Under the pieces are notes generated by a model. It worked only from the letters and a program-made list of their open reading frames with translations. It searched no databases and had not been told where the DNA came from. From Arenicola marina (Eukaryota; Annelida; Polychaeta; Arenicolidae), in the NCBI GenBank assembly GCA_964019135.1, contig OZ025260.1, forward strand, positions 15,370,254 through 15,434,253: a stretch of 64,000 bases of DNA. Reading direction: 5' to 3'. Shown one piece after another: positions 1-11,893 of this stretch (position 1 is its first letter; the number at the start of each line of letters is the position of its first letter). The translations under genes were made by a program, and so were the position numbers.

Positions 1-3000
1 TTTCCCTTCTTCCCCGCCCTCAGATTTCCCGCACAGGACGCTACTTGCCCGTGGCAGGTGAAGCGAACAGGGCAGGGCACCCGGCTGTATATCAACACCA
101 CATCCAGCCTTATCAGATGTAAAGAACCGAAGGCAAACTGAGTCCCCAGTGTGATAAAGTAGTTGAAGTAAAAGGGCCCAGACTGATAAACCTGTATCGT
201 TTCCCTCCTGTCAATACCTATCTCACTATCCAGATATAATATCCACCTTAACATGGTGCGCAATCTCTTGAATGTAGCCTTTCGACACTTGTACTGCAGC
301 CGATATGGAGAACAGAAAACAACTTCTGTCAAGTCGTTTCGATTAATAGTATATTAGAAAAATAATCTTTTTTGAAAGCTTAAATGGAAAGTACGGAAAG
401 ACGGTAGGGCATACCTCCTCTTGATATGTTACTCTTCACGCTCGTTCTTCACAGACGAAACCTACAGACTCTCAAACACCCTATGAACGATATTTCCAAA
501 CAGTTCACCCAGCAATAAGCGGAATCATCGGCACCAGCAATCAACAAATAGCGTTTATATCGATCGATACGTCAAAACAGTTTCACTAAGTTTAAGTTAG
601 AAGGCTCATTAACGATATATACGCCGTACTGACGAGTGACTGACTTCTTCATTCACGTCACTGAGTTTGGAGGAAGCCATAGTATGCCAGCACGTATGCT
701 AGTAGCGCCGGACCACACTCTGGAAGAGAATAGTATTTACTACGAGAACAACCCGTTGTCGGAAGCATCTAACTGCGAGAAAACCGTTATAAGCGTGTGT
801 GTTTTTATGACCCTGAGTCGATATTACGGTCGTGTAGACACAAGGGGGTAGTATTCTGTAGTATAGCTAACGACCACCCAGCTAGGCAGACATTACTGCA
901 GTCAGCGAGGTGACTCCGGGACACGATGAAATGACTTGGTCAGCTTCACTCCGGGATGGGTGATCCCACTGAAGTGACAGGCCCAAGGTTTAACGACGTC
1001 CGGAGTGCCACTGTAGCTAGCATAGGATCCCGACTGACTGGCTGACCGGTTGTCGGGGGGGGGGGGGGTGACATAGAGACCGTGGGAAGTGGGGGGTCAC
1101 ACACACAGAGGATGGTGGGGGTGGTGGGGGGGGGGACGGGCAGATCAGCTATCCACTGAGGGGATGTTCCAGGATGCTGCTGGACTTCTAGCTGAGATAG
1201 CGAGACAATAGCGTTATCAGTCCCGGGGCCACGATCAGGGGCAGCCAACCCCACCTCCACCACCTCCTCATCGTACTGAGCCATAAACCTAGACTGCCAA
1301 CATCGCAATACGCCCCCCCCCCCCACCCCTTCTCTCTTTCCCCAGCACCAACCGACTTAGGGACACCATAAACTCATTAACCGGTGGCCGCTGCCCGCCA
1401 ACAAACATAGCTAAAGAGCAAGAACTTCAAAAGTTTTTGGCTTCCTCATAAATTCATCTTTATCAATGACGCCGCGCAGTCATTCCCTGGAACCCTGCGT
1501 GGTATGCCCCTACCCTGCTTGATGATGCCCGGGTCATGAATGGGCTAAGATAGGGGGAGGGGGTACAGGGGAGAGGAGTGGGGGGAGGGCTTTTTTTCTA
1601 AAGAAGCAGATGCCGGTTGAATATCGAGGGCGGTGTGGGGTGAAGGTGGGGGGGGGGGGAGGGTCCTTCCCAGATAATCCGTCGACTTCAAAGAGCGCTC
1701 TTGTGTGGCAACAGAAGCATTCCAGCAGTCTGCTCGAGCCTCCGTACTGTAGTGATAGCAATAAAATGAGCCGGTTATTAGTAAAACGACGCATTAGCTA
1801 TGCGGCGTTGACGGCAGAATTCCCGCTTCCTCTTTGCCTTGACGACCATGTCTGGTGTGTAGATCTTAATGAACATTTCCGCCCTGCCTCTGGGGGTTTA
1901 CAGGCCTACATGCCGGTAGTAGTAGCCATTTTGAATCTATCAAAAATACGCCGATAAGAGTTCACAAGATATAATACCTAGAAGTATGTCGGGGGCTTGG
2001 TATATCAACATGTTGGTATCTAACCATGTGTTAGATGTATGACAGCTACCGGCAGTCACAGCTGATGATAACGCACAGATCACGGAAACAAATTATGAAA
2101 TACGGATATGGACTGTAGCCGTTGAGTTGAATGAAGCAGTTCTGCATGAAAACTATCCAACTATCTCTGCTACTTCATCCACATATCTGCCTCTTTTTTT
2201 TTGTCTATCTCGTTCCCTCTCTCTTTCTATCACTCCCACTCTTTCGCTCTCTCTCTGCTCCCCCACCCCACCCCCCGCTCTGTCCCTGTATTAATGAACG
2301 ATCACATATCGCTGTCGCCACTCTCATACTCCACCACATTGTTTACTTCGGTTACACCCATCACACCATTTCGCAACACTTCACACCTCCCGCGTATTCC
2401 GATGATAACCTGATCACGATGCACAGAATCCCGGCCAACCGCTGACACCGCAATGACCTTCGCCCGTCCTTCATTAGCGCACTCATGCGTTGCCCTAGTT
2501 ACAACGCGAAATATACACGCAGACTAAATGCACCTGACCACCGCCGCGACCCCCCCCCCCCCTCCCTCTCCTTCCCACCATCCCTGGTTTGTGGTCCCTG
2601 GACACAATATCATCAAGAAGCATGTCATGCAGACACTCAGATTAATAACACTCCGCTAGGTGAGTTCTCACGGCAGCCATCGCGCCGTTACGTCGCTCCC
2701 CTGCAGCTATGGTTAATTTGCCATGATTACTCTTACTCATTCAGCTCATCCTTTAACTCGCCCCCCCCCCCCTCTACCTCAGAAAACTAATTCACCCCCA
2801 CCCCACCCCCGCACCTCCCTGTCCTCTCAGCCTTCATTGGTAGCTTAAGTAAGGCAAGTTGCCCATAAGGAATAAGTTTGTATTGCACATTTCTTCATCT
2901 ATAATTCCATATGCATTAAAATTGGGTTGATTGATCATGTATGGCGGTACAAACAACCTTTGCTTAACTTAAATTACATCTCGAGATTTCCAAAATCGTA

Positions 3001-3777
3001 TTACGATGTACATAGGTAACAATTCAGGTTGACAAGTGTACCCCTCCTCGGTAGTTAGTTCCAATTTATATGTAAGGACCGACGATTGTATCATCACCCC
3101 AGCTACACCATGGCAGACAAAGGGGTCGACATGGATCGGCAGCCAACAAACAACCCGATGTCCGTTGGCCCTGTTCGCCATGAAATATCACAAACACAAT
3201 GCCAACAAGTGAACTGCACAAGTCGAAAAAGAAAGGGTCTATTTCCTAACGCTGTCAAAACCAATCATAGCGCTGTTGATTAGGAGTGAAAAAACGGTCT
3301 TGAGGCTGACCTAACCCTGGGCGCCCTCGGACTAAGGAGGATATTCCCTAAGGGAGCCCCGTTTGATTGTGCTCCGGCCATGTTGGTGTATCTCCATCGG
3401 ACGGTCCAGGGTTTGGGAGCCTCTGACCTCCTTTCCACAACCACAACATGACCGGTATGCAATTTGCCACCCACCTGGGCTTGTTATTGCAGGCTTCTCC
3501 CCGCTGTTCGGCAGGTTTACACACAACTCTACGGTCCATACGACATCGGCGACGGACGAGTCAAATGGTCATGGGGGTCGAGAGCGCGAATGGTAAGGAA
3601 TTGGCAGTTGTACGGCGTTTGGTGGCAGTAGCGGGAACATTGAGTGAGGTGGGTGACATGCCACTGACCACACAACGGCCACAAGAAACCCCAATTGTGG
3701 TCAGATATAAATGAGATGCATACCGCAGCCCAGCACGGAGATGACGATTCTCACGCCATCTAAGCGGTCAGTGCAAT
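1..3777. other. Unassigned region with poly(G)/poly(C) tracts
   Basis: I see no supportable gene here. Frames are at most about 126 codons, and the longer ones run through homopolymers. Notable runs are G at 1055-1068 and 1648-1659, and C at 1313-1324, 2550-2562 and 2761-2772. A pyrimidine-rich stretch of C and T lies at about 2185-2285. Position 80-95 shares a 15-base stretch with about 22726-22740, which is compatible with chance. Confidence 0.6.
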
Positions 3778-3831
3778 AATGAGTTGAGCGATCCACTCGA
3801 AGCCTTTGACAGCATAGAGTGCGACTGATCT
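3778..3831 (+). mobile_element. RT motif A-like island (LINE remnant candidate)
   Basis: The plus frame reads N-E-L-S-D-P-L-E-A-F-D-S-I-E-C-D and then a stop. D-x-x-x-A-F-D-S-I matches the metal-binding motif A of non-LTR reverse transcriptases, where the usual form is D-x-x-K-A-F-D-S-V. No further RT similarity is visible on either side, so this is either a tiny remnant or chance. Confidence 0.25.
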
Positions 3832-5055
3832 GTATCTTTTATCGCTAAACCTCAACTTCACCATAGGGTAATATTCATCACCGAGCCACACGAGCAAGAA
3901 TGCCTTGAACTACGGTCAGACGGCTGATTAAAACGGTTTCATTCCATCCCATAGAGGCAAAACAAAGAATAAAATACTTTTCCCCAACGCTTTGCTCATT
4001 CAAACATGAAACAAAGTCCTTCGAACTACCGTCTATTCGGTTCATAATACAGGTCGGTTGAGGTAAGTTATCTGGCAATATTGTTGGCATAAAGTCGCGA
4101 AAGAAGGCCACATGGTGTGGTGAGAGTGAGTCTAATTAGACAGCCCGGCAGTGACCCCCGCCTCGTGACCTCACCCTAGCACCCCGTGGGGAGCCCTAGC
4201 GTCCAGTGGCGGGGCCACCACCGGGGCAGGTGGTCCAGGTAATCACAGGGAAAGGTAAGGGAGACAATTCTTGACCCCTCCAAGGTCTCCCTTTCCCCAA
4301 CCGCTCATAGTAATCGCCTCCCAAAAAAATCTTTCCCCCGTCATCACATTTGACTTTGAAGTAATCCCCACCCCCTTGCTCTACTTCTACATTTAGCGTT
4401 TAGTTCCACCACTGGTCCCTCCCACCCCACCCACCCTACATACATTGCCATGAAGCCTATAACGCGGCTACATTTCAATTTGTAGCCGCAAGATGGTCCA
4501 TACAATAGACATAGAGATTTACCTGCAAGCCTCTCTTGTCACATTAATGGAATTACCCACCTTCGCTCACGACGACGACTCTATGCCACTAAAGGCCAAA
4601 ACGACACCCGTGGGTCTCTGGATGGGGGGTTAACCTTTGACCCCCGCCCTTTCCCAGGTCGTTTCGCCCGGCCCCGGGGCTACAGTAAGTCCGCTGGGGA
4701 GACACACCTTCCCAGCAGGCACCTGTTGGCTGTAATGTCCCATTAGGCTTGGGCTGACCACGAGCCGCGGTTCCTTAATAGGTAGTAACTTCCTGTAGTT
4801 ATTACACATCATTGCCCACCATTTCCTTCCTCTGCACATCCTGAGCCGACCCGATGATAAGGATTTGTTTTTATTTGTCACAAACATAAAAAGAAAAAAA
4901 CATCAACCGTCACCAAAAAACTACAAGCTCCCCTACCAGGGTTACATGTCCAGAATGTTAAATAGGGCGCCTCAAACTGTGAGACATTGGGGACGCCCCT
5001 TTGGTTTCAATTAACAGCACCCGGTGGTCGTATTGAAGGGGTTAACCATAAATAA
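3832..5055. other. Unassigned region
   Basis: No gene is supported. The stretch has mixed composition, with C-rich patches near 4140-4440. The minus-strand frames of 77 and 85 codons at 3878-4111 and 4630-4887 have no recognisable domain. Confidence 0.5.
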
Positions 5056-5094
5056 GGCTGTATACCACTAACCGGTGATTTCAATGTCTTTTGA
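5056..5094 (+). mobile_element. LINE endonuclease GDFN core island
   Basis: The frame reads G-C-I-P-L-T-G-D-F-N-V-F and then TGA. GDFN is the conserved Asp/Asn active-site strand of the APE-type endonuclease of non-LTR retrotransposons, and the hydrophobic residues before it fit. Frame context is only 12 codons, bounded by stops on both sides. Confidence 0.35.
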
Positions 5095-5967
5095 CCCCGC
5101 CTCCCAATGCATCATGTATACTGAAAATGTACGTCTTCGTTCAGCCAAATATGGCGGCGGAACCCCGGTCACGGTGTCATTATAAGAACCTTATCGCAGC
5201 ATGCCCTATAACACAGCAGGAGCCCAATGGGGAAAAAAGAGGAAAGGAATCTTTGCATTTGAAACCACTATAAACATCTGTGCACACACTTTTTTTCAAA
5301 CTGGCAACCCAGAAAGTAATGGGTGTTTTTCACTTATGCATAGTTATTCCCCAATATCACTAAATGCTATCAAATACTTGAATCGTGTGCGCCGAGTCGC
5401 TAACATACACACTCCCCAAGTTAGATGCCGAGCATATGGAAGTTATTAGTAGTCACAGAGCCACGCAACCAGCGACGCGATCCACTGAGGAGGGAGGTAG
5501 ACAGGATTTATCTCCTGGTGTGTTCCATCCATTGTCGCTGCCATTAAGCCGTTAATCTGCTCCAGTGGTTGTCAACGCCAAGGTATCATCGGTCTAATCA
5601 GTGTACCCCCCCCCCCCTGCATGACTAGAGCCTCCCAATGCAGATTTGAGCCTTGGCCGCGCGACCTTTTTTTAATAAATACCTCAATAAATAAGCATCT
5701 GGTGCCAACAGCCATTAAACCTCCATGAGCGTGTGGGAAAGCAGGATGGAGAAGATGGATGATGCGTCTCTATGGTGACAAGGCGTCGGTCGATAGTATT
5801 TCCGCGATGATGTAGGCTTTCATCACTTCCATTATCGCCCATCATGGCGGCTTCGCACTGGGATAAATTTTAGCGTGCTTCCCACACTTGAGAAACTAAA
5901 TTGGGATAACACCTCAGAACAACGTTATAGCATGGCGGCTAGAGCGGCCATATGCCCATCACACCGT
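5095..5967. other. Unassigned region with one poly(C) tract
   Basis: No gene is supported. A 12-base C run lies at 5606-5617. The frames here are short and show no domain. Confidence 0.5.
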
Positions 5968-6012
5968 CTAACGTAGCAAATTGCCCACATCAAAAGCCTC
6001 CTCCGAACACAC
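5968..6012 (-). mobile_element. Weak RT motif A-like island
   Basis: The minus frame reads V-C-S-E-E-A-F-D-V-G-N-L-L-R and then a stop. A-F-D-V resembles RT motif A, but the first catalytic Asp is replaced by Ser, so this is a weak case. It is listed because it belongs to the window-wide pattern. Confidence 0.15.
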
Positions 6013-6913
6013 GCTTCCCTCGGTCATTTAGAATCACAAATCAAAGATGCAAAGAAGAAACCAATTTGGAGTCGCAGGTAAAGACAATAGCTACACACCA
6101 TCCAATTTAGGCAGCGCTGGTGGCGTTAACCTTTGCGCTGCTGAGATTCTAAAGACAAGACAGTCGCGTTTATACGTCTCGCGGGATTCCAACAAGCCAA
6201 CAGGAGCGTGCTACGATCACAAAGATTTCCGGCCATTTGTCGTTCATCCCTTTGAGACAACCGCACCCAGCACGTGATGACTGTTGGTGGGTGTTAAACT
6301 GTGGAGGCGCGGCCCCCTTTCTAGGAAGTGGCGACTTTTGCATAACAGATAAAAGAATTGCTCTCTCGCGCTCCCTCCCGCGAAGAAGGCCGGCCAACAG
6401 CTCCAAGAGACGCCCAACACGCGCCTTCAGGTGACGATTTGGCCTGTGATTACCGGATCGACGGGTGCCGAGAATCATGGTCACTTTTGAATATATTCGT
6501 CAGAGAAAGATCGCGACTTTCCCGTTAGCTCTTTACAGCATTCGAACGCGTGATATCTGCATTGATGTTCCGAAGTACAAATGGTCTTCAAAGTATTAAA
6601 AATGTGTCTTTCTACTGTGTAAATTCTAATGCCCTGCCGCACACAGGCGAAGCAAACCCCATTTCATTCTTATCACGGAAGGTTTCGGGGCCCAGTTTAG
6701 CCTGAAAAAGTGGCCTAAAATACGATTTCATTTCACACCTAGCCAATGATCTCGATTAAATTGAAGGCATATCTTCGGAAACCCCATCGATAAACTATAT
6801 GTGTCAAGGTAGCCCCCGTGTATCCTACCCTGTCCCAAGGGATGCCATGGGCACTGACAGGTTGCCAAGTTTACGTGTGGCGATGACTGGGCAAGGCAGG
6901 CACCGAGAAACAT
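6013..6913. other. Unassigned region
   Basis: No gene is supported. Overlapping frames on both strands at 6047-6484 show no domain and have no clear splice sites. Confidence 0.5.
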
Positions 6914-7018
6914 GACGCAACTCACTTTGGTCATGTCATGCTCTTGGGGGACTTGAATGCCTTCCGGGAATCAACCTCTTTTCCCCTGGAAGGCTTTCTT
7001 GAGAGGTTGACGCGCTAA
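6914..7018 (+). mobile_element. LINE endonuclease GDLNA island
   Basis: The open frame includes H-V-M-L-L-G-D-L-N-A-F-R-E and continues to TAA at 7016-7018. The pattern hydrophobic-hydrophobic-G-D-L-N-A is a common variant of the endonuclease GDFN strand in non-LTR elements. This is one of the longer islands, about 34 codons open. I see no downstream S-D-H motif in frame. Confidence 0.4.
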
Positions 7019-7654
7019 AGTGTTTTCTGAAATAACACGGTTGTTTTCCCGGTGAGAGTGGGTACTTTTGTCCGCTGCCAATCGACCTGTCGGCAGTGTC
7101 GCCTCGTTGCACGGCATAACAAAAACAAGAATCACTAATGGGGCAGAATGAAGTTCGTGCGGCGGGAGGCAAAATGAAGAAAGTTTGTTCAACAGGAGCG
7201 AGACGCTTCACTCGCTTCGATAAGTGAACAATTACATTATGAGCAAGGCTGCGGGGTTACGCAATGCCCTTCAGAAGGAGGAGGCCGCAGGGCAGAGAAA
7301 AGGAAAAAGACCAAGACGTGTAATGTTGAGCCATCTGTTTGAGTTGGGACGAAGGTATGTTTTGCAAGAGCTATCAGTTAAACACTTATTTCTGCACGGG
7401 TACCTTCCTCTTACTGCGTGAAACAATGGTTTCGCTCTCATTTGCAACAATGTGGCTTTCAATGCGAAAGGCTCAGCCTTTCCACAAATAAACATTGCCG
7501 CCGAAGGACAAAAGCGTAAAGTGAATGTGCATGCAATGACCTTTTATGGGACCGGTATTCGTTTGAATCTTTGTTTTACCCCAAATTCAATAAAACGCCA
7601 CATTGGCTATATTGACAAAGGACGGATTTAATGTGTTACATTCGTCTCAACGCC

Positions 7655-7729
7655 TCACGGTGTCTCGCTTGTCGGCTTACTATTCACAGCGATCTCTAAA
7701 GCTGCGTTTAAGTCTCCGCTGATCATTAT
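7655..7729 (-). mobile_element. LINE endonuclease GDLNA island
   Basis: The minus frame reads I-M-I-S-G-D-L-N-A-A-L-E-I-A-V-N and stays open for eight more codons to TGA. Hydrophobic residues followed by S-G-D-L-N-A match the endonuclease active-site strand. It is on the opposite strand from the GDLNA island 700 bp upstream, so the two do not form one element. Confidence 0.4.
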
Positions 7730-8162
7730 CTATTCTATTAGCCGAGACAGTACAGGCGATGGCAACCAGCTAACCACTTGATAACCCAGCTCACTATCTG
7801 GCACTGATCGGGGACTACACGCCGGCAGAAAGTCATGCAACCTTCAAAATGAAGCAAGCAAAAGGCCCGCCCATAGCATGAGAAAAGATGCCTGTATCAA
7901 CGCTCATCGGGGGGAGGCGGTGGTAGTTATTGCTTTTCGGTAGTCGAGTGCCTTGCTCAGAGCTCAAGAGGCCGTGACTGTTCCTGGTGGCTCGTGTCTC
8001 GGCATTCAGTCAGTGCTCACACGACGCCATTGCTAATGTTCTCTCCCAATGCTTGGTCTACGCGTGGCAGGTTACAAGTATCTCCAAATCATTTGACCAG
8101 ATTCGAGTGAATTGCGAATTGTGACACTGTTATTACAGTGCTCGGTTATGAAGCAGACTATC
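7730..8162. other. Unassigned region
   Basis: No gene or repeat is seen. Confidence 0.5.
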
Positions 8163-8195
8163 AGCGGGGGAGTCTCTCACCGTATCGAAAGCAGA
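8163..8195 (-). mobile_element. RT motif A-like island
   Basis: The minus frame reads S-A-F-D-T-V-R-D-S-P. A-F-D-T-V is the typical second half of RT motif A. The usual first Asp is not seen and a stop lies a few codons upstream, so only the second half is preserved. Confidence 0.25.
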
Positions 8196-10483
8196 ATAAC
8201 ATTAGCGAGGTCCAAACTACACACACACCACGTTACTTTGAGGCCGATATCAAATGATATAGCCCGTACAACAAAAATAAAAGATATAGCAATATGCCAA
8301 CCGCTTTCTAAAATATAACCATAAACGTTTTCTGCTAGTTTATATAATTGTGGTTGAAGCCACTATGATGTTTACGTACAAAACTGCCCTTAGTGACCCA
8401 ATTCTTTCTGTTTCATATTACATATCGGCCGCATATCGCCAACAGCGCCCTCTCGCATGAGAGTGATAATGTGCAGCGGCCGGCTGAACAGCGTTTCAAG
8501 TTGTGAAGGTCGCTCTGGCCCGAATCCCAGACCTGACACCTTGAATTCAGTGACCCGTGTGTAGGGGTTGCCGCCGGGCCGAGCAACGAGCGATAATACG
8601 TGGATAACACTCCCCTGGAGTCTGGAGGCCTTAATTGAAGACAGATTTCGGGAGCAAGGGGTCAAATTCAGAAGGTCCCGGATCGGATTTAACACCCGAG
8701 TGGATGACCTGTACGGTATCTACGACCGCGATGGGTCATTTGACGCCCCACAGATCGGGTGGTAATATAGTAAGGCTAAAATAAGGTCAAATTAACTGAA
8801 AAATAGAAGCGAAGAAATGCGACAAAGTCGCTCTGTTAAATAGACAATATCAATTGCCGAGCATATCAAAATGCTAAGAGTATCGGAAGGGTACGACCTC
8901 ACTGTAATCCACAGGTGGACATGGAAGCTGATGACGCAATTACGTATGCCACGCATAAAGATGTCTAACACATATATGACTCGGCCCCGGTCTTCATGTT
9001 GGTAAAATCCAACATACCCAATATATGTGTTCCATTCGACTTGCCCACAGTTGAGATACGACACGTCCATACACCTGTTGGACCAGGTCCATGATGTAGT
9101 ACCACGCCCCAGCCCTGTAACTATACCCCGCCTACCACATCCGACCTCCCGCGGTCACTTAGACATCATATTTCAGCTAATTACCCGGCAACTGGGTCCC
9201 CCCCCCCCTCATCTACCCCCGGCAGGCAGAACCCCTCAGTACCCAGCCAGTTATCTCCCTGCTACTACCCGTCACCTGTCCGCTCGGGTTAATTTGAAGA
9301 CCTGATAATCATCTTAGCTTTTTTAATAGTTCAAGTCGTAGATTGGGTGAGTTGAGTAGATTTCTCATTGCGAAGTGTGGACCTCAACACTGTCCATGGG
9401 GATTTTTTGTAGCCAGACTACCCCTATATACTTTCACCTGCGTCCACGCGCCGTCTGTCGTTAAACGGACAAGCCGATAAATGCATATGAGGACTGAAAC
9501 TGACTGACCACGTGGCTGAAAATGACTTTCGCCACGAGAGGCGCCACGTGTCACTAGGTGTGGTGTCGTTGGCGGCTGACATAGGTGACGGATTGACACC
9601 AATAAACGCGTCGTACAGCTTGGGGAGGACTGAGCAGCTGGTGTAGCTTCGGACATCACACCCAGCAAATTATTGCGGATATTAAGCCATAAGATTAAGC
9701 AAAAGGGAAAGTGCGATATTTTTCTCACCACGGTATACGGTCTACCATCTGGTTGTGAAATGGCACGCAAAATGGCTGGACCAGAGATCATCACTCAAGT
9801 TGTGAACAGAAAATTGAAGACGCCATTCTAAGTGAGAGGCCTTCACGATCTCACAGGCTTAGTACTCTCTCCTCCTATCCAAAACGAAAAAGTCAACAGC
9901 CAATTTCGAATCTCTCCTAAGGTCAACATTTTCCCTCTCTGTGCGATAACGCTATCGCGCAATCCATTCCTCACACACATTTTATAGATCTTCACAAGGC
10001 CTCAAAGGCAATAGTTTATATTATTTGAGCCCAACAAGGCCTTTGCAGGGAACGCTATGTTTGACCAGCGCACACGGCGGTCCCTCTAGAGGGTGTCAAC
10101 CGATGGAGGGACCATTACTTAGAATTGGTCCTCCATCTCGAGTGACGGACACTCCAGTCTAGTCAAGAGCTCCTTGGTCCCACAAGCCATCGCTATCCGC
10201 TCACATTGTTATCCTGAGAGCCACCAAGCCATTGGTGAGCCATTTATGACGTAACGGGTGGCACCTCGTTCCCGGCCCCATGGCTTTTATACATCAGATC
10301 ACGTCAATAACCATTATATTAAGGTGAAGTACCCACGACCGCTCAAGCAAATTTGAATTCGACAAACATCCTGCAATCGACAACAGTTGATGTGAGACGT
10401 TTGTTCCTGTACGGTCCCCTCATGCTTGATGTATGGATGGATGCATCTCTCGACAAGAGCGCCGCAATATTCACGAGAGATGA
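8196..10483. other. Unassigned region
   Basis: No gene is supported. A C run lies at 9198-9208. The plus frame at 8568-8765 (66 codons, charged, natural-looking) and the overlapping 101-codon minus frame have no recognised domain. At about 10018-10070 a plus frame contains F-E-P-N-K-A-F-A-G, a degraded resemblance to RT motif A. Confidence 0.45.
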
Positions 10484-10530
10484 CCTTTTAAGGGTGACTT
10501 CAACGATAAGCTTTATAGAGCAATACACAT
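10484..10530 (+). mobile_element. LINE endonuclease GDFND island
   Basis: After a stop the frame reads P-F-K-G-D-F-N-D-K-L-Y-R-A-I. GDFND is a common form of the endonuclease core. There is no other endonuclease similarity around it. Confidence 0.35.
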
Positions 10531-10685
10531 ATTATTAGTACATGTAGTAACAAAGGGTAAATCATCGGGTAGCAGAACCTAATAATATACCGTTACGCAC
10601 TATAACAACACAATACCAACGTTCATAACAGTGACACACAATCACACATCAAACACACAAGAAGAAAAAGAAAAGTGGAACCTAC

Positions 10686-10902
10686 CATGTTGGTTTTCGT
10701 GTCTAGATACATGTTGTTGAGTTCTACGGCCTTGTCGCTGTGTGGCGCCACCGGGCTGGTCGGACTCGCGGGGGTATTGTGAACTTGAGCCAAAATCCAC
10801 TGCTTTGTCCGCGGTGTAGCGTAAGGTGTTACCATGGGAACGCCGTGGAGATGTGCGCTTTCCATCATTGCTCTGTGTGAATTAGGCACTTCGCAAGGTG
10901 AT
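10686..10902 (-). CDS. Candidate internal coding exon (217 bp), unknown gene
   Basis: A minus-strand open stretch is bounded by an acceptor (CTTTTAG, AG at 10904-10903) and a donor (ATG followed by GTAGGT at 10685-10680). Translation after the split codon begins S-P-C-E-V-P-N-S-H-R-A-M-M-E and ends L-N-N-M-Y-L-D-T-K-T-N-M. That is 72 residues, hydrophilic and Pro/Thr/Ser-rich in the middle, with natural amino-acid use and no low complexity. The entry phase is 2 and the exit phase 0. I do not recognise the family and see no convincing partner exon. The 105-bp tandem repeat lies just upstream on the same strand. A chance open frame between chance splice signals is a real alternative. Confidence 0.3.
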
Positions 10903-11019
10903 CTAAAAGCACAAACAACGAATGCCGGGCATCAGTTAACGAAATCACATTGTGTACAAGGAAATATGGAATATGATGCTTCAGAAAAGCGTCAAATGTA
11001 AACCATATCTACTTCTAGA

Positions 11020-11275
11020 CACAGGCTATTACTCACCCCAAAACTGACGTAATATACTTTAAACTTTCCATGTTTCTTCCGGATAGCGACAAATGTTAAC
11101 CTTGTATCTACCTCTACCTCTAGACAAATGCTATTACTAACCCCGGAACTGACGTAATATACTTCAAACTTTCCATGTTTCTCCAGGATAGCAACAAATG
11201 TAAACCTTGTCTCTACCTCGACCTCTAGACAAATGTTATTACTAACCCCGGAACTGACGTAATACACATCAAACA
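11020..11275 (-). repeat. 105-bp tandem repeat keeping a minus-strand frame open
   Basis: The anchor ACTGACGTAAT recurs at 11043, 11148 and 11253, an exact 105-bp period, giving about 2.4 copies. The period is 35 codons, and a 123-codon minus frame (10992-11363) reads through all copies. Its repeat contains Y-Y-V-S-S/F-G-V-S-N, then C-L-E-V-E-V, T-F-V-A-I and K-H-G-K-F. Each copy also carries TGACGTAA, a CRE/ATF-like site. The repeat may encode a repeated peptide, or its period may be divisible by three by chance. Confidence 0.8.
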
Positions 11276-11340
11276 ACGACATATATATACATCGCTGATG
11301 TGGGTGTAATATATAGTAGATTTGCATAACATCGATCATA

Positions 11341-11397
11341 TCTATATACATCAACTCCATCAACAGGCCGTTATATGGTGGAGACTTTAACGCGTAG
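11341..11397 (+). mobile_element. LINE endonuclease GGDFNA island
   Basis: The frame reads I-N-S-I-N-R-P-L-Y-G-G-D-F-N-A and then TAG. GGDFNA preceded by hydrophobic residues fits the endonuclease active-site strand. The island ends at a stop directly after the motif. Confidence 0.4.
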
Positions 11398-11460
11398 CTC
11401 GGGGGACAATGGAACTATACCAGACACAACATACAGGGACAACCGGTGATATTGGGAATC

Positions 11461-11468
11461 TGACGTCA
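11461..11468. promoter_or_regulatory. Perfect CRE palindrome TGACGTCA
   Basis: This is an exact match to the CREB/ATF palindrome. It is one of six in the window. No promoter is defined next to it. Confidence 0.4.
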
Positions 11469-11729
11469 TTAATTACAGGTGTGGATCGTTCACGACCGAG
11501 TGACCAGTGTCCACTCGGATCTCTCACCGACCCTGAGTGACGGGGCTCAAGCGGCCAGTGTGCCCCTGGGCCACAACATTGTGATCGCCTTGATCACAGG
11601 GCTTGTCCCACCTGTTGGACCGCGGAGACATATACATACAAATAAGACGGCGGCAGGTGTGTGTGAACGCACCTGGTTTAAAAGCTAATTAACTAGTTTC
11701 CTTATCTCTCTTTCATCCGACTATATTAG

Positions 11730-11893
11730 GCAGAAAAGAACAAAGCCCCCGTCTTCTCAAGCAAGCATCGACAGAGGTGAGTTTAACCGATATTAGGGAC
11801 TTCCGTTGGAAAATGGGGTTAGAGCAAAGAAAAACAATTGTTCCTTTACCATCTGCGGTACTTCCTGGTAAAACACAGTCAGGTATGGTGCAG
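11730..11893 (+). CDS. Candidate internal coding exon (164 bp), unknown gene
   Basis: A pyrimidine-rich acceptor (CTCTCTTTCATCC, then ATATTAG ending at 11729) precedes an open frame that reaches a strong donor, CAG followed by GTGAGC at 11894. The peptide starts R-K-E-Q-S-P-R-L-L-K-Q and ends K-T-Q-S-G-M-V-Q, 54 codons, hydrophilic and basic. An internal GAG-GTGAGT at 11774-11782 could be an alternative donor giving a 47-bp exon. I do not recognise the protein. It lies on the strand opposite the candidate exon at 10686-10902, so they would be different genes. Confidence 0.25.

Noticed and set aside
8568-8765. 66-codon plus frame with R-V-D-D-L-Y-G-I-Y-D-R-D-G as a gene or EF-hand
   Set aside because: The spacing does not fit an EF-hand loop, exon borders are weak and a 101-codon frame overlaps on the other strand. 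Length is within chance.
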